DNA of 64,000 nt. Source: Lasioglossum baleicum. Taxonomy: Eukaryota > Arthropoda > Insecta > Hymenoptera > Halictidae. Under the pieces are notes generated by a model. It was given only the letters and a program-made list of their open reading frames with translations, did not search any database and was not told the origin of the DNA. The stretch spans positions 248,001 through 312,000 of the forward strand of contig NC_134947.1 in NCBI RefSeq assembly GCF_051020765.1, read 5' to 3'. Shown one piece after another: positions 53,401 through 62,171 of this stretch (position 1 is the stretch's first letter; each line of letters starts with the position of its first letter). The position numbers and the translations under genes are program-made.

Positions 53401-55174
53401 AGGCGTCCTGGGTACGTTGGTGCATGTACCTAGGGCCTCCTGTGAAGGTAGAAGGCAAGATTACCAACTGGCCCATATTTTGCGGGTCCTCATCCGTGCC
53501 CAAGGCATCTCGGAGGTGAATATAACTTTCCATCCTCAGTCTTGTCTGATTAGTTCTAAGATACGTCAGTCGCTCGGTCTCTATCTTGGCATACATATCT
53601 ACCCAAAACTGATTAGTGAGTTGCCTATAATAGATTAGGGGATTAAACTCATTTTGACGGATCATCATCCTATACGCATAAAATTGGAGGGCCGATGTTT
53701 TCTTGCGGTCGTTTTCCTCGCCAGTGGTGGGGTCAACTTGGAAAATCAAGAAGTTGTAGCCGTCCTCCCCTCTGGGAAACATAAGAGGGTACTGGAGAGC
53801 GTCATAGGAGCGGTGGGTCTCTGATATTCTCCTCAGCTCACCACCCCTGCCACTGATGATAATATCACGACAGCTACACTCCTGGTTGACCAGCAACACC
53901 GCTACCTCGTTAGTAGTGGGTTCGTTATACCGACCCCTGTGTTCCCCCCGAGGACGTCTATCAGCTTGAATAACTAATTGCAAATCCGGAATTGCTCCGG
54001 CAGGGAGGGTATCAACGGCGGACTTAAAACTCTGAACATAAGAATTGCTGTTGTGTAGCATTTCTTGAAGTTCCCTGAGCAAGGCAATGTTCATATTGGT
54101 AAAATTACCTGCTCGTTGCTCAGCCTGAGAGAGATAATCTGCAATGAAGTACAATTGCAGACATTTCGGTTGAATTTCATTTTCGGAAGGCAAGAGGAAT
54201 CCGATTAAATGATAAACTTGCCCTTGGACTTTAAAAGTAGGCATGAAGTTACCCTCGGATATAACATTTGCTCCAAATGAGGTCATTTGAAATGCAGAGT
54301 TATATGAATGTACTTTTTTGAAGAAATGACGCGATTCAGGCCTATCACCGGTCAATAAAGAATTAAGTGGCTCTGGAGGCGACTGAATTAGGGGCAATCT
54401 GACCTTGCCAGAACTACAACACATTCCAACAGTCTCTCCCTTCCACTTCAAAGCATTGCAAAAGACACACACGCGTTCCATTCGTCCAATATCAGACTCC
54501 ACGTGATAATTAATTAATGGATTATATTGAAATCCACCCATGTCTTTTCTTATCCACGGCAGCAGAGCAAGTCCCTCCGGTTGTTGTCCAGCGCCCAATA
54601 GACCAGGTTGGTGTCCTTCATTTGGTCTTCTTTCTTGCACCAACACTGCCTCATCACTTCTTCGAGTCGTATGTCTGAGGCGGTCTAACTCCAGACGAAC
54701 TTCCCTTTGTGTAGAACTTTCTCTACTCCGTGAAGCCGAATGCCGCGCTCTATCAGAGGTGAAACGTAGCTCACGCTCAGCCTCCGATTCAGTAGCTCGC
54801 GATCTTGAAAGTCGAGCTCTATTAGAAGCTAAGCGTTCGTTACGTTGAGTTTCTGATTCTCGGAACCTGAGAGTAGATTGTATTTCTCTCGTATCTCTCC
54901 GGCGTTGTTGACGTTGGAGATCGGTCTCGTTTTCTCGAACACACCTGACTTTAGCGGCATTGTGCGATCTCCTTCCAAGATTCGGTCGCTTGCGAGATGG
55001 CATGCGTTCGTTACGTTGAGTTTCTGATTCTCGGAACCTGAGAGTAGATTGTATTTCTCTCGTATCTCTCCGGCGTTGTTGACGTTCGAGATCGGTCTCG
55101 TTTTCTCGAACACACCTAACTTTAGCGGCATTGTGCGATCTCCTTCCAAGATTCGGTCGCTTGCGAGATGGCAT
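50402..55174 (-). CDS. Helitron Rep-helicase, intact
   Basis: From the ATG at 55174 (MPSRKRPNLGRRSHN) the frame runs 1,590 codons without a break. The open frame extends upstream to 55393, but that part is a hydrophobic low-complexity run from T-rich DNA, and I treat it as leader. The N-terminus is Arg-rich and duplicated. The Rep nuclease has the HUH pair in LPHAHILLWL (H673, H675) and the tyrosine motif YICKY (Y812, Y816). The SF1 Pif1-like helicase has Walker A GGTGKS (1167-1172), Walker B LIVWDECTM, and the final SVCFAMTINKAQGQTL and FYVACSRVTSPSHLF blocks. It would nick and unwind DNA for rolling-circle-like transposition. With all motifs present it could be active. Confidence 0.9.
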   Translation of the reverse strand: MPSRKRPNLGRRSHNAAKVRCVRENETDLERQQRRRDTREIQSTLRFRESETQRNERMPSRKRPNLGRRSHNAAKVRCVRENETDLQRQQRRRDTREIQSTLRFRESETQRNERLASNRARLSRSRATESEAERELRFTSDRARHSASRSRESSTQREVRLELDRLRHTTRRSDEAVLVQERRPNEGHQPGLLGAGQQPEGLALLPWIRKDMGGFQYNPLINYHVESDIGRMERVCVFCNALKWKGETVGMCCSSGKVRLPLIQSPPEPLNSLLTGDRPESRHFFKKVHSYNSAFQMTSFGANVISEGNFMPTFKVQGQVYHLIGFLLPSENEIQPKCLQLYFIADYLSQAEQRAGNFTNMNIALLRELQEMLHNSNSYVQSFKSAVDTLPAGAIPDLQLVIQADRRPRGEHRGRYNEPTTNEVAVLLVNQECSCRDIIISGRGGELRRISETHRSYDALQYPLMFPRGEDGYNFLIFQVDPTTGEENDRKKTSALQFYAYRMMIRQNEFNPLIYYRQLTNQFWVDMYAKIETERLTYLRTNQTRLRMESYIHLRDALGTDEDPQNMGQLVILPSTFTGGPRYMHQRTQDAFCYVRKYGRPDLFITFTTNPRWGEIVRELLPGQGPQDRHDVVSRVFNLKLKVLINLLTKNQLFGAASCYMYSVEWQKRGLPHAHILLWLREKIRPAQIDDVIRAEFPDPAQDPELYSVVKNHMVHGPCGFLNLLSPCMREGRCSKKYPRAFVRETITGDDGYPTYKRRSPAQGGFIATLRYGGRDIIVDNSWVVPYSPVLSRTLKAHINVEFCSSVQSIKYICKYVNKGSDQATFGVRNNRDEITTYQSGRYISTSEAVWRILSFHIHERFPPVIRLDIHLESGQRVYFQPENLQERLENPKNTTLLAFFKVCTKDAFASTLLYEEVPSYYTFNRQRGEFCRRKQGTPVEGHPGVKKEHVIGRVFTIHPNNTECFHLRMLLYNIRGPTSFASLKTINGVVQPTYQAACRSLGLLEDDEQWHQTLTEAAVSDSPRKLRELFAIILIFCSPSDPLELWHQFKRSLCEDVFRDWRRRSVDTSSHDVEEHCYDRGLALLEEAVQSNGGQPLSHYSMPSPENLSIEPNLQYYREANHDPVELASDLTRENQLTVNQKTIFNFVCDSVDNSRGKIIFLDAPGGTGKSFLIRVLLAKVRSSGKIALAVASSGIAATLLPGGRTAHSTFKIPIDLDRSETPICNISRNSDLAKVIQDCHLIVWDECTMANKKAIEAVDRTIRDIRSTNTVMGSITTLFSGDFQQILPVVYRGTRADEVNACLKQSTLWPAIEKVTLTTNMRVQLGGSEESASFSSLLLRIGDGTIGSDDNVTLSPQLCNVVSTIEDLISRVYPDAANISNQSEQWLCNRAILTLTNDQATSITSAVLDMFEAEEMHYRSLNSTVTADESVQYPTEFLESIAVPGLPAHILKVKIGVPVMLMRNLNPPKLCNGTRLLIKALHRHVIHAMILTGSGKGEMVFIPRIPIIPTNFPFQFKRIQFPISVCFAMTINKAQGQTLQIAGIDVRSDCFSHGQFYVACSRVTSPSHLFICTSNRTVKNVVYQEALQ
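54833..55174 (-). repeat. 171-bp in-frame tandem duplication at the start of the Helitron gene
   Basis: Two copies 171 bases apart (landmark GCGTTCGTTACGTTGAG at 54833 and 55004) encode two 57-residue units beginning MPSRKRPNLGRR and differing only at a few positions (for example LERQQ against LQRQQ). Each unit begins with its own ATG, so translation could start at 55174 or 55003 (1,533 residues). Confidence 0.85.
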
Positions 55175-55557
55175 AGTGCAAACGATTAAAGATAAAAAAG
55201 GATAAAAAAGGAAAAAAGATGCAATAAAGAAATAAAAAAGAGATAAAAAATAGGTAAAGATGGGGTAGAATGAGTAGAAAGGGAAAAAAGGGTAGAAAAG
55301 GGTTAAAAAGGGTAATAAGGGTAAAAAAAGTAAAAGGGGCAAAAAGGGGTAAGAAACAAAAATTAAATATTGAATGCAGTTGAATACAGTCAATAAGCAA
55401 AGCGGTATTCCAAAAAGGTAGACTTTTCTTCACGAAATGCGCAGAAGAAAATTTGTTTTTAATCTTCCAAGCTACCCATATTAATACCACCCAATGCAAC
55501 ACTTTGCTTGCGAGAAACTCGGCCATCTGGCGGTGGCCGCGGTAGCTGGCGCCGCGT

Positions 55558-55560
<3 letters not shown>

Positions 55561-55620
<60 letters not shown>
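55561..55620. repeat. (CT)30 microsatellite
   Basis: Perfect CT run in the 5' part of Helitron 1. The Arg-Glu and Ser-Leu frames across it are artefacts. Confidence 0.95.
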
Positions 55621-55622
<2 letters not shown>

Positions 55623-56064
55623 AAGGTTTTAGAGCAAACCGCATTCGAAAAAGTCCATTCGATCAAAAGTTATAAGCAGAAATGTGCCGAAAAGATAATA
55701 AAATCGTGTCTGTCTGCATGTTTGTAACGGCATCACTTGAGAACGGCTCAAAGTAGAAAGCTGGGGTTTGGACCGTTAAACGCGGCTTTGCCACGGGAAG
55801 GTTTAAGAGCAAAGAGCATTCGAAAAAGTCCATTCGATCAAAAGCTATAAGCAGAAATGTGCCGAAAAGAGAGCGAAAAAGTTGACTTTTTTCACTAATT
55901 ACGTCACAACTTTTGAACCAATAGACTTTTTTGAATGCGGTTTGTTCCTAAACCTTCCCGAAGAAACGCCGCGTTTAACGGTCCAAACCCCAGCTTTCTA
56001 CGTTGAGCCGTTCTCAAGTGTTGCCGTTACAAACATACAGACAGACACGATTTTATTATATACT

Positions 56065-56876
56065 AGCTTTCCCCCGCCACGCGTTGCTGTGGCAGAGTAT
56101 TTTTTAAAAGCATGTACATACTTGCTGAACGTGTTTGTGATAATCTATTTTTTTTTCGGTCTAACTCTGTCTCCCTCTCACTCTCTCTCCCTCTCTCCGA
56201 CTCTCTCTCTCACTCTCTCTCTCCGACACTCTCTCTTACTATCCCTCTCTCTGACTCTCACTCTATCTCTCTCTGTCTCTGGAAGGTTGCAGAGCATACC
56301 GCATTCGAAAATGTCCATTCGATCAAAAGTTATAAGAAGAAACGTGCCCTCTCTCTCTCTTTATCTCCCTCTCTCTATCTCCCTCTCTGACTCTCTCTCT
56401 CTATCTTTGTCTCCGTCTCTGGAAGGTTTTAGAGCAAACCGCATTCGAAAAACTCCATTCGATCAAAAGTTATAAGCAGAAATGTGCCGAAATGATAATA
56501 AAATCGTGTCTGTCTGTATGTTTGTAACGGCATCACTTGAGAACGGCTCAACGTAGAAAGCTGGGGTTTGGACCGTTAAACGCGGCTTTGCCACGGGAAG
56601 GTTTAAGAGCAAAGAGTATTCGAAAAAGTCCATTTGATCAAAAGTTATAAGCAGAAACGTGCCCAAAAGAGAGCGAAAAAGTTGACTTTTTTCACTAATT
56701 ACGTCACAACTTTTGAACCAATAGACTTTTTTGAATGCGGTTTGTTCCTAAACCTTCCCGAAGAAACGCCGCGTCTAACGGTCCAAACCCCAGCTTTCTA
56801 CGTTGAGCCATTCTCAAGTGATGCCGTTACATACATACAGACAGACACGATTTTATTATATATATATATATATAGA
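56065..56876 (-). mobile_element. Non-autonomous Helitron 2
   Basis: The minus-strand 3' end is the same hairpin plus GAAAGCTAG as Helitron 1, at 56065, directly touching the 5' end of Helitron 1. The 5' end lies at about 56860-56876 (ATATAATAAAATCGTGTCTG). The 450 bp nearest the 5' end (56421-56870) is nearly identical to 55621-56064 of Helitron 1. The interior is CT-rich. No gene is present. It probably inserted at an AT step in the 5' end of Helitron 1. Confidence 0.65.
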
Positions 56877-56880
56877 TAGA

Positions 56881-56915
<35 letters not shown>

Positions 56916-56998
56916 TAATGACGACGACGACGATAATGACGACGACGACGATAATGTCGACGACGACGACGACGACGATGATGATAATAATAATAATT
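56877..56998. repeat. GAC/GAT/AAT composite microsatellite
   Basis: GAC runs broken by GATAAT, passing into GATGATGATAATAATAAT next to the 3' end of LINE Y. With the hexamer and AAT arrays on the other side of the Helitrons it forms one continuous microsatellite tail of Y. Confidence 0.85.
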
Positions 56999-57399
56999 TG
57001 CTTTATTTCAGCCTTACAGCTAAGAAATGCGACTTGGTTTACTATAACCTATCTGTACAAAACTATCTTATTTCACACATGCGATCCATACCTTCTCCCA
57101 TTCATTTCTATGTCGCACACATTCCTACCCTGTCCTACTCTTTTAGTATACTAATTAACACTAACCTTACTTATTGCCTCTCTCCCCATTCCCTATTCCA
57201 TAACTTTTTCATTTTTGGTTTATTCTCTTTGGTTTATTTGTGCACTACTTTTCTCTTTTTTTCCTCAACTTCTCTAACCACTCTTCAACCTTTCTGTCTT
57301 TTTTCCCGCTCATTACATCCTCGAGCCTGATCTTTACCCCCATTATCCTGCAATCCCTTGTCAAATGCTCTAGGTTTCATACCTGTCTCCACATATGTC

Positions 57400-58690
57400 T
57401 CATCCTCTTGCGTCTTCCTCCAGCCAGTATCTGTTCCAATTCTCTGAATTCCCGCATCTTACTCGCGCTATGAGCTTATGACTGTCCCCTCTACCCTCCC
57501 TGCTCAGATAATCTGGCAACATTCCTATTTTTATGTGTTTATATCTTCCATTGTATTTGGACTGCTCTATCCTTGTATACTGTTCTTGCAGTTGTATTTC
57601 TCTGTCTCTACCCTTTAACCTCTCCGTTATCTCTCTCTCTTGCCTTCTCAACTCTTCCACCCCTGCTTGACTCCAACCGTTTCTCTTTAGATATTCCTCC
57701 CTTTCTTTTCCGCTTTCGCCCTGCACAATACCAGATTCCTTTTCCTTCAGACATTCGTTGACTAACTTTCTCCCGCCGTTTTTTCTTACTCCTTCTATCT
57801 ACTTCCAGGCCCTCATTCCAGTCTCTATTCTGAGCATTGCTCTATTTGTCTTTTCCAGCACCAAATATCCTGGGGTACGTACGTCCAGACCTAGAGCCCA
57901 CTTCAGATACTTCAGCTGTATCCTTTCTACTTCTACTCTTTCCTTAAAGCCCCATAGTTCCACCCCGTATAGTAGTACCCCCAATACCAACCTGTCAAAC
58001 AAAAACATTCTCATTCGAAAATCGTTCTTGAATTTTCTTTCACCGATTCCCCATACTTGAGCTAAGACCACACTCGCTCTCTTTATCCTTTCCTTTATAT
58101 GTCCTGCTATCTTTCCGTTGCTTTCAAACTTTATTCCTAAATATACGAATTCTTTGACTTCCTCCACTGCTTCCCCCTTCCACTCCCATCCAGCTTTTTT
58201 CACTTTTCCTCTCCCCCTTTTAAAATCATTATCTTCGACTTCTCCGCGTTTAACGTCAACTCCTTTCTGTCCAGGTACCTTTCCAGTCTCTTCATCATAC
58301 ATTTCAGGTCTTCTTCGTTACTTGTCACCGCTACTACGTCGTCTGCATAGGCTAATGACCAGAATCTTACCTTTCCTACTCTTATTCCTCCAACCAGTCC
58401 TTTCCTAAACTCTTCCTCCATGTCTGCCAGATATATAGTGAACAGGGTCGGACTGAGCGGGCAACCCTGTCTAAGCCCCTCCTCCGTCCTGACCACCTTC
58501 AACGTTTCCTCATATATCTCTTTTACTCTTTCAATTAGTCCTTTTCTTACCCCGCGCTCCTCCATAGTTTCCCACATCTTTCTCCTTTTCACCGTATCGA
58601 AGGCTGCTTTAAGGTCCACGAACATGGCGTAAACCTTACCTTTCTTCTCTTTAAGCTCCCTCTCCACTACGTGCTGCAGGATGTATGCAT
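57400..58690 (-). pseudogene. LINE Y ORF2 remnant: RT palm onward
   Basis: Beginning at YILQHVVERELKEKKGK the sequence has VYAMFVDLKAAFDTVKRRK (RT block A), GLRQGCPLSPTLFTIYLAD (block B) and WSLAYADDVVAVT (catalytic YADD). A frame change near 58200-58300 leads to VKEFVYLGIKFESNGK and LLYGVELWGFKE, and another near 57790 leads to SKYNGRYKHIKIGMLPDYL and LIARVRCGNSENWNRYWLEE, the C-terminal region. The endonuclease and the first RT blocks are deleted. No function is possible from this copy. Confidence 0.75.
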
Positions 58691-59590
58691 TATCTCTTTT
58701 AAATATGCTTCAACCCCTCTCTTTGGTTCCTCCTTCCCTACTCTCAACCCTCTTATAACTACCTTGTTTTTCCTATCCCTCCTATCTTGTTCCGCCATTT
58801 TCCTCCTAATTTTCTTTATTACTTTCCATGTTGCGCCGTTCTCATTTTCTGCTTTACCTCCCTCTCCCTGCTTTGCCCTTTTCTCTATTCTCTCTTCAAC
58901 CTTTTGTAGGACTTCCCCCATGAATTCTATCTTTTCTTTCTCCCTTCTCTGTCTTTCCTCTCTCTCCTGTTCCTCCCATTTCCTCCTCATTTCCTCCATT
59001 GTCAAACATATTTCCTCTTCCTTCTTTCTCCAACGGTCTTCCATTGTTTCTATTCTATCGGCCAAGCCCTTTATCTCCTTCTTGATTTCTTTTTCCAGTC
59101 CTTCTCTTCCTTTTATTATTTCACTTTTTAGGCTCTCCATTCTTGTCACTAATATATCCACCAATCCTTGCATCTGTTCCCCCTCCCATTTTCCTACTTC
59201 CTTCTGTGGTGTTTTCTTCAAGTCTGTCTTTTTTGGTGCCTGTCTCTCCCCGCTAACTTCCTTTTCTGTCTCTTCTTGTTTTTCGCTCCCCCATAAATCC
59301 GTTATCTTTCTGTCATTAAGACTATCTATTTTCCTTTTCTCTGTTTTCTGCTTCTCCTCTATCTTGTCTCCTAACCTCTTTTCCCTTTCTGGCACCTCCC
59401 CCCTTTCCCCATCTTTCTTTACCTCTCCTACCATAACTTCCATCTCTTCTTTCTCTCTCTTTTCTTTTACCGCTTTACTTCCACAGAAGTTCGCAAATCT
59501 AGTAACAAAACAGATTTCTACCTTATCCTCACCTGTCGCTGCCTTCTTTACCGGCCAGCCCACTCCCGCTTTCTCGTGACTTAACCTCAC
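58667..59590 (-). pseudogene. LINE Y ORF1, coiled-coil nucleic-acid-binding type
   Basis: A 307-codon frame. The middle is a long charged helical region rich in Glu and Lys (KEIKGLADRIETMEDRWRKK and EEMRRKWEEQEREERQRR), typical of a coiled coil. The end reads KNKVVIRGLRVG and VEAYLKEIM, like the start of the RRM-type domain of LINE ORF1 proteins. It stops at a deletion junction near 58690, beyond which the DNA is RT sequence in another frame. The start at 59590 is the first ATG; the true start may differ. Confidence 0.65.
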
Positions 59591-61782
59591 TTCCCTTCTC
59601 CAATTTACTATCGCTCTAAATTCGCTTCCCTGCCTATTACACTTGTCCCTTCTTTCTCATAGTGGCGAATCACCCTCTGAAACACGCCCGACCTAACACC
59701 TACCTATCCAGACAAGATTTGTTCTTACTTTGCTTGCCGAATTTTCGACCTATCTCACATTCCTTTCACACTCATGCACGCCCTCTAACCAAGTCCACAA
59801 TGAGGCTTACAATATGAAATTTCCGCTCCAACACCTCGTCAACTGCAAAGTACGGGACTTCCATCTCAAGGAGCATCTCTCTCCCTCCTCTTGCTCTGAC
59901 AATGTCAACCTCATTTCTCTCTCGAAAATCCAGGGAGTAGCCAAGAGCCTAAAACGCCGTAAGGCATGTGGATACGACGGATTCACTCCTAGCCTAATAA
60001 TTAAGGCTCCTCGTAATGCTTTTGTGCAACTGTATTATATTTTCAAAGCTTGCATTCAACTAGCTTACTTTCCAACCGCTTGGAAAACAGCGAAAGTCAT
60101 TCCCATTCCAAAACCAGGTAAAAATCACAAATTTCCTGCCAGCTTCAGGCCTATCAGTTTACTGCCCATATTATCCAAATTATTTGAAAAAATTGTCTAT
60201 CAATTGCTCAACGCCCACATTGTTGAGAACAACATCATCATCGACTCTCAGTTTGGCTTTCACAACAAACACTCAACTATCCATCAGTTGGTCCGCACTA
60301 AGCAGTTTCACGTTCATCACATAAATATCAATCGCTTTTCTGGCATGATTCTCCTAGACCTCAATAAGGCCTTTGATTCTGTCTGGCACAAGTTGTGCCG
60401 CACAACAGACTAATAGCTACAATGATCGACCTCAATTTCCATCCGAGATTGATCAAATTACTCCATCTTTATCTTGAAGGACGAACATTTTTCGTCCAAA
60501 TTGGAAATAAGAAATCCAATCCATCCGTTATCAAAGCAGGAGTTCCTCAGGGTTCGGGGCTAGCCCCCTTACTCTTCTTGTTGTATATCAATGATATTCC
60601 ACAATCTCCAAGTACCACTCTAGCTTTATCTGCTGATGACACCGCAATTCTTGCTGCTTCGCTTCGTCTTCACCATCTTATCAAGATACTTCAACACCAT
60701 CTTGACACATTGAATTTCTTCTTCCAAAACTGGAAACTTAAACTCAACAGCGACAAGATGCAAGCAATTCTATTTACCAGAAAGCGGAAACATCTGAAGA
60801 GTGATCTTCTCCCCGTAACAATTAACAACGATAGAATCGAATGGCAAAAGGAGGTTCAATATCTAGGGGTCAAGCTAGACTCCAAACTAACCTGGGGTCC
60901 TGCTGTGTTAGACAGAAAAAAGGCTATAGCAGCCCTGGCAGCATCCACTGTTCGCATTGGAAACAAATCGAAACTAAAAACGCACCAAAACTGCTTATTT
61001 ACAATACCTGTATTCGTTAAGTAATTACGTATGGAGTTCATCTCTGGCACACAGCTGCCAAGACTCACCTCCTTTCCTTGCAACGCATCCAAAGCAAGGC
61101 CATTAAAATAATTCTTGATCTTCCAATGGACCATTCCACTTCTGACATTCACGTGAAATCGAACATGCCTCTGCTTGAAAAGGTTTTTCACACGCTCGTC
61201 TCTAACTACGGGCCAGTGAACCATCACAACCCTCTGATTCGGAATACTTTAACCTTTAGTAGGTATCTCCTTCCCTACAATCCAAAAATTCGCTTCCCAC
61301 TTGACCTCCGGTCTGACCCTTCTGAGAATATATCTAACGATACCCCTGGTACCTCGACAACCGCACCTGCGCCAGCTCTTCGCCACCCAACTGGAGGACT
61401 TCTCCAGCTCATCGACCACCTGGACCACCTGTAAATCATCTTGCAGGGTTCTCCCCCACCTGCGAGTGCTGAGGGAGTGTTGACGGAGTGCAGAAAACAA
61501 CTTTTTACATCCAACTCAACTAACTGAATTTCACACCAAAGGCGATCATAATCGCCAAACCTCATGTTGCCCAGCAATAATGTCAATAAGTTTTTTGAAA
61601 ATTTTCTTATCTCTTACACTTAGCTATCGCTAACCCCACCCTCTCAAAATGTTTAATCAAATCACTTATCATGTCTGAAGGATAGGGAGCACTCTGCTCC
61701 AGGAGCCCTCAAATGCCCTTTCATGATCAAACCACAGGCTCGCCTGTTTAAAAAAAAAAAATTCTCACCGGAGAGCAGATCA

Positions 61783-62171
61783 GATAGATGTACAACCACG
61801 GTACAGTGCGGATCGAAGAATATAGTGGAGTCAAGCGGCCGGAACCTCGTACATACCCCTGTTACGGGAACAAATCGGAAACACGTCGTCCGTAAGTCAC
61901 ACGGTGTCGCCTCCGCGCGCGTATCCGCAAATCCTCGGACAGGAACCCATTAAAGTCGCCCGCGTAGTGTATTTATTCCTATCGCGTACAATCACTCACT
62001 CAGCCTAATATTAACTTCAAGCTCTCCACTCCTCATCCTGGGGTCCGAAAACCCCCATCCTCACTCGGACCCTGGTCCACTAAAAAGAACCCAAGAGATG
62101 ATGGGAAACCATATCACCTGAAAAACCACGGAAAACCAGACATCCTTTCCGACTCTAAATCAATAAAAATC
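61783..62171 (+). other. Flank between LINE X and the ORF1 of LINE W
   Basis: This continues the sequence interrupted by LINE X (41529-41772). It is GC-rich at first and then C/A-rich, with GTATTTATTCC near 61969. It may be the 5' UTR of LINE W or part of an LTR; I cannot decide between them. No coding content. Confidence 0.4.

Larger units (their letters stand above)
49957..56064 (-). mobile_element. Autonomous Helitron 1
   Basis: On the minus strand the 3' end reads CCACAGCAACGCGTGGCGGG then GAAAGCTAG, followed by T in the flank: hairpin plus CTAG, the Helitron signature. The 5' end is at about 56064 (TATATAATAAAATCGTGTC on the minus strand), where Helitron 2 abuts it. It contains one intact Rep-helicase gene. 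CT microsatellite and a 5'-terminal inverted repeat lie upstream of the gene. Confidence 0.8.
56999..59796 (-). mobile_element. LINE Y, internally deleted, with microsatellite tail
   Basis: The minus-strand element has its 5' end at 59796, next to the right copy of the target duplication (59797-59813). Its coding end is followed by GAAATAAAGCAAATTATTATT, i.e. a poly(A) signal and a (TTA)n tail instead of poly(A). The other copy of the target duplication lies at 44829-44845, so Helitrons, LINE Z and the microsatellites all lie within this tail. The clade is not assigned. Confidence 0.7.
43456..61434 (+). pseudogene. LINE X ORF2 (endonuclease-RT), interrupted and frameshifted
   Basis: ORF2 begins near 43456 (MSWNADSILPNLTEFES) and meets a foreign or expanded segment at about 43560-43800 rich in CACACACCT repeats. 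It resumes with SLTNYNIVRNDGIASRIGGG, GVDLNAKHTSWNN and, after a frameshift near 44225, SSDHCPVLLLPE. The frame reaches the insertion at 44846 and continues at 59814 with EAYNMKFPLQ, RRKACGYDGFTPS, AWKTAKVIPIPKPGK, FRPISLLPILSKLFE, QFGFHNKHSTIHQL and LLDLNKAFDSVWH. A further frameshift near 60400 leads to GVPQGSGLAPLLFLLYIND, LALSADDTAIL (catalytic Asp pair) and the thumb. A stop at 61021 precedes the C-terminus ending at 61434. Confidence 0.8.
41773..61760 (+). mobile_element. Full-length Jockey-like LINE X, split by a 15-kb nest
   Basis: LINE X is bounded by a perfect 22-bp target duplication (41751-41772 and 61761-61782) and ends in an A-tail. Its own sequence is 41773-44846 plus 59814-61760, about 5 kb, with a 5' UTR of about 310 bp, ORF1 and ORF2. 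It was opened at 44846 by LINE Y, which left a 17-18 bp duplication (ACAATGAGGCTTACAAT at 44829 and at 59797). Everything from 44847 to 59796 is foreign to X. Its 5' end is therefore complete, which is unusual for a LINE. Confidence 0.85.

Noticed and set aside
55175..55393. Hydrophobic N-terminal extension of the Helitron protein, up to the first upstream ATG
   Set aside because: It comes from T-rich DNA made of TTTTTACCC-like repeats, has no domain, and the conserved part starts at the ATG at 55174.
55459..55727. Arg-Glu and Ser-Leu repeat proteins at the CT microsatellite
   Set aside because: Translations of a (CT)30 run; no flanking coding signal.
58671..59579. 302-codon plus-strand frame opposite LINE Y ORF1
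   Set aside because: It is antisense to a charged coiled-coil gene, giving a Ser/Phe/Leu-rich shadow; the minus strand has the LINE context.
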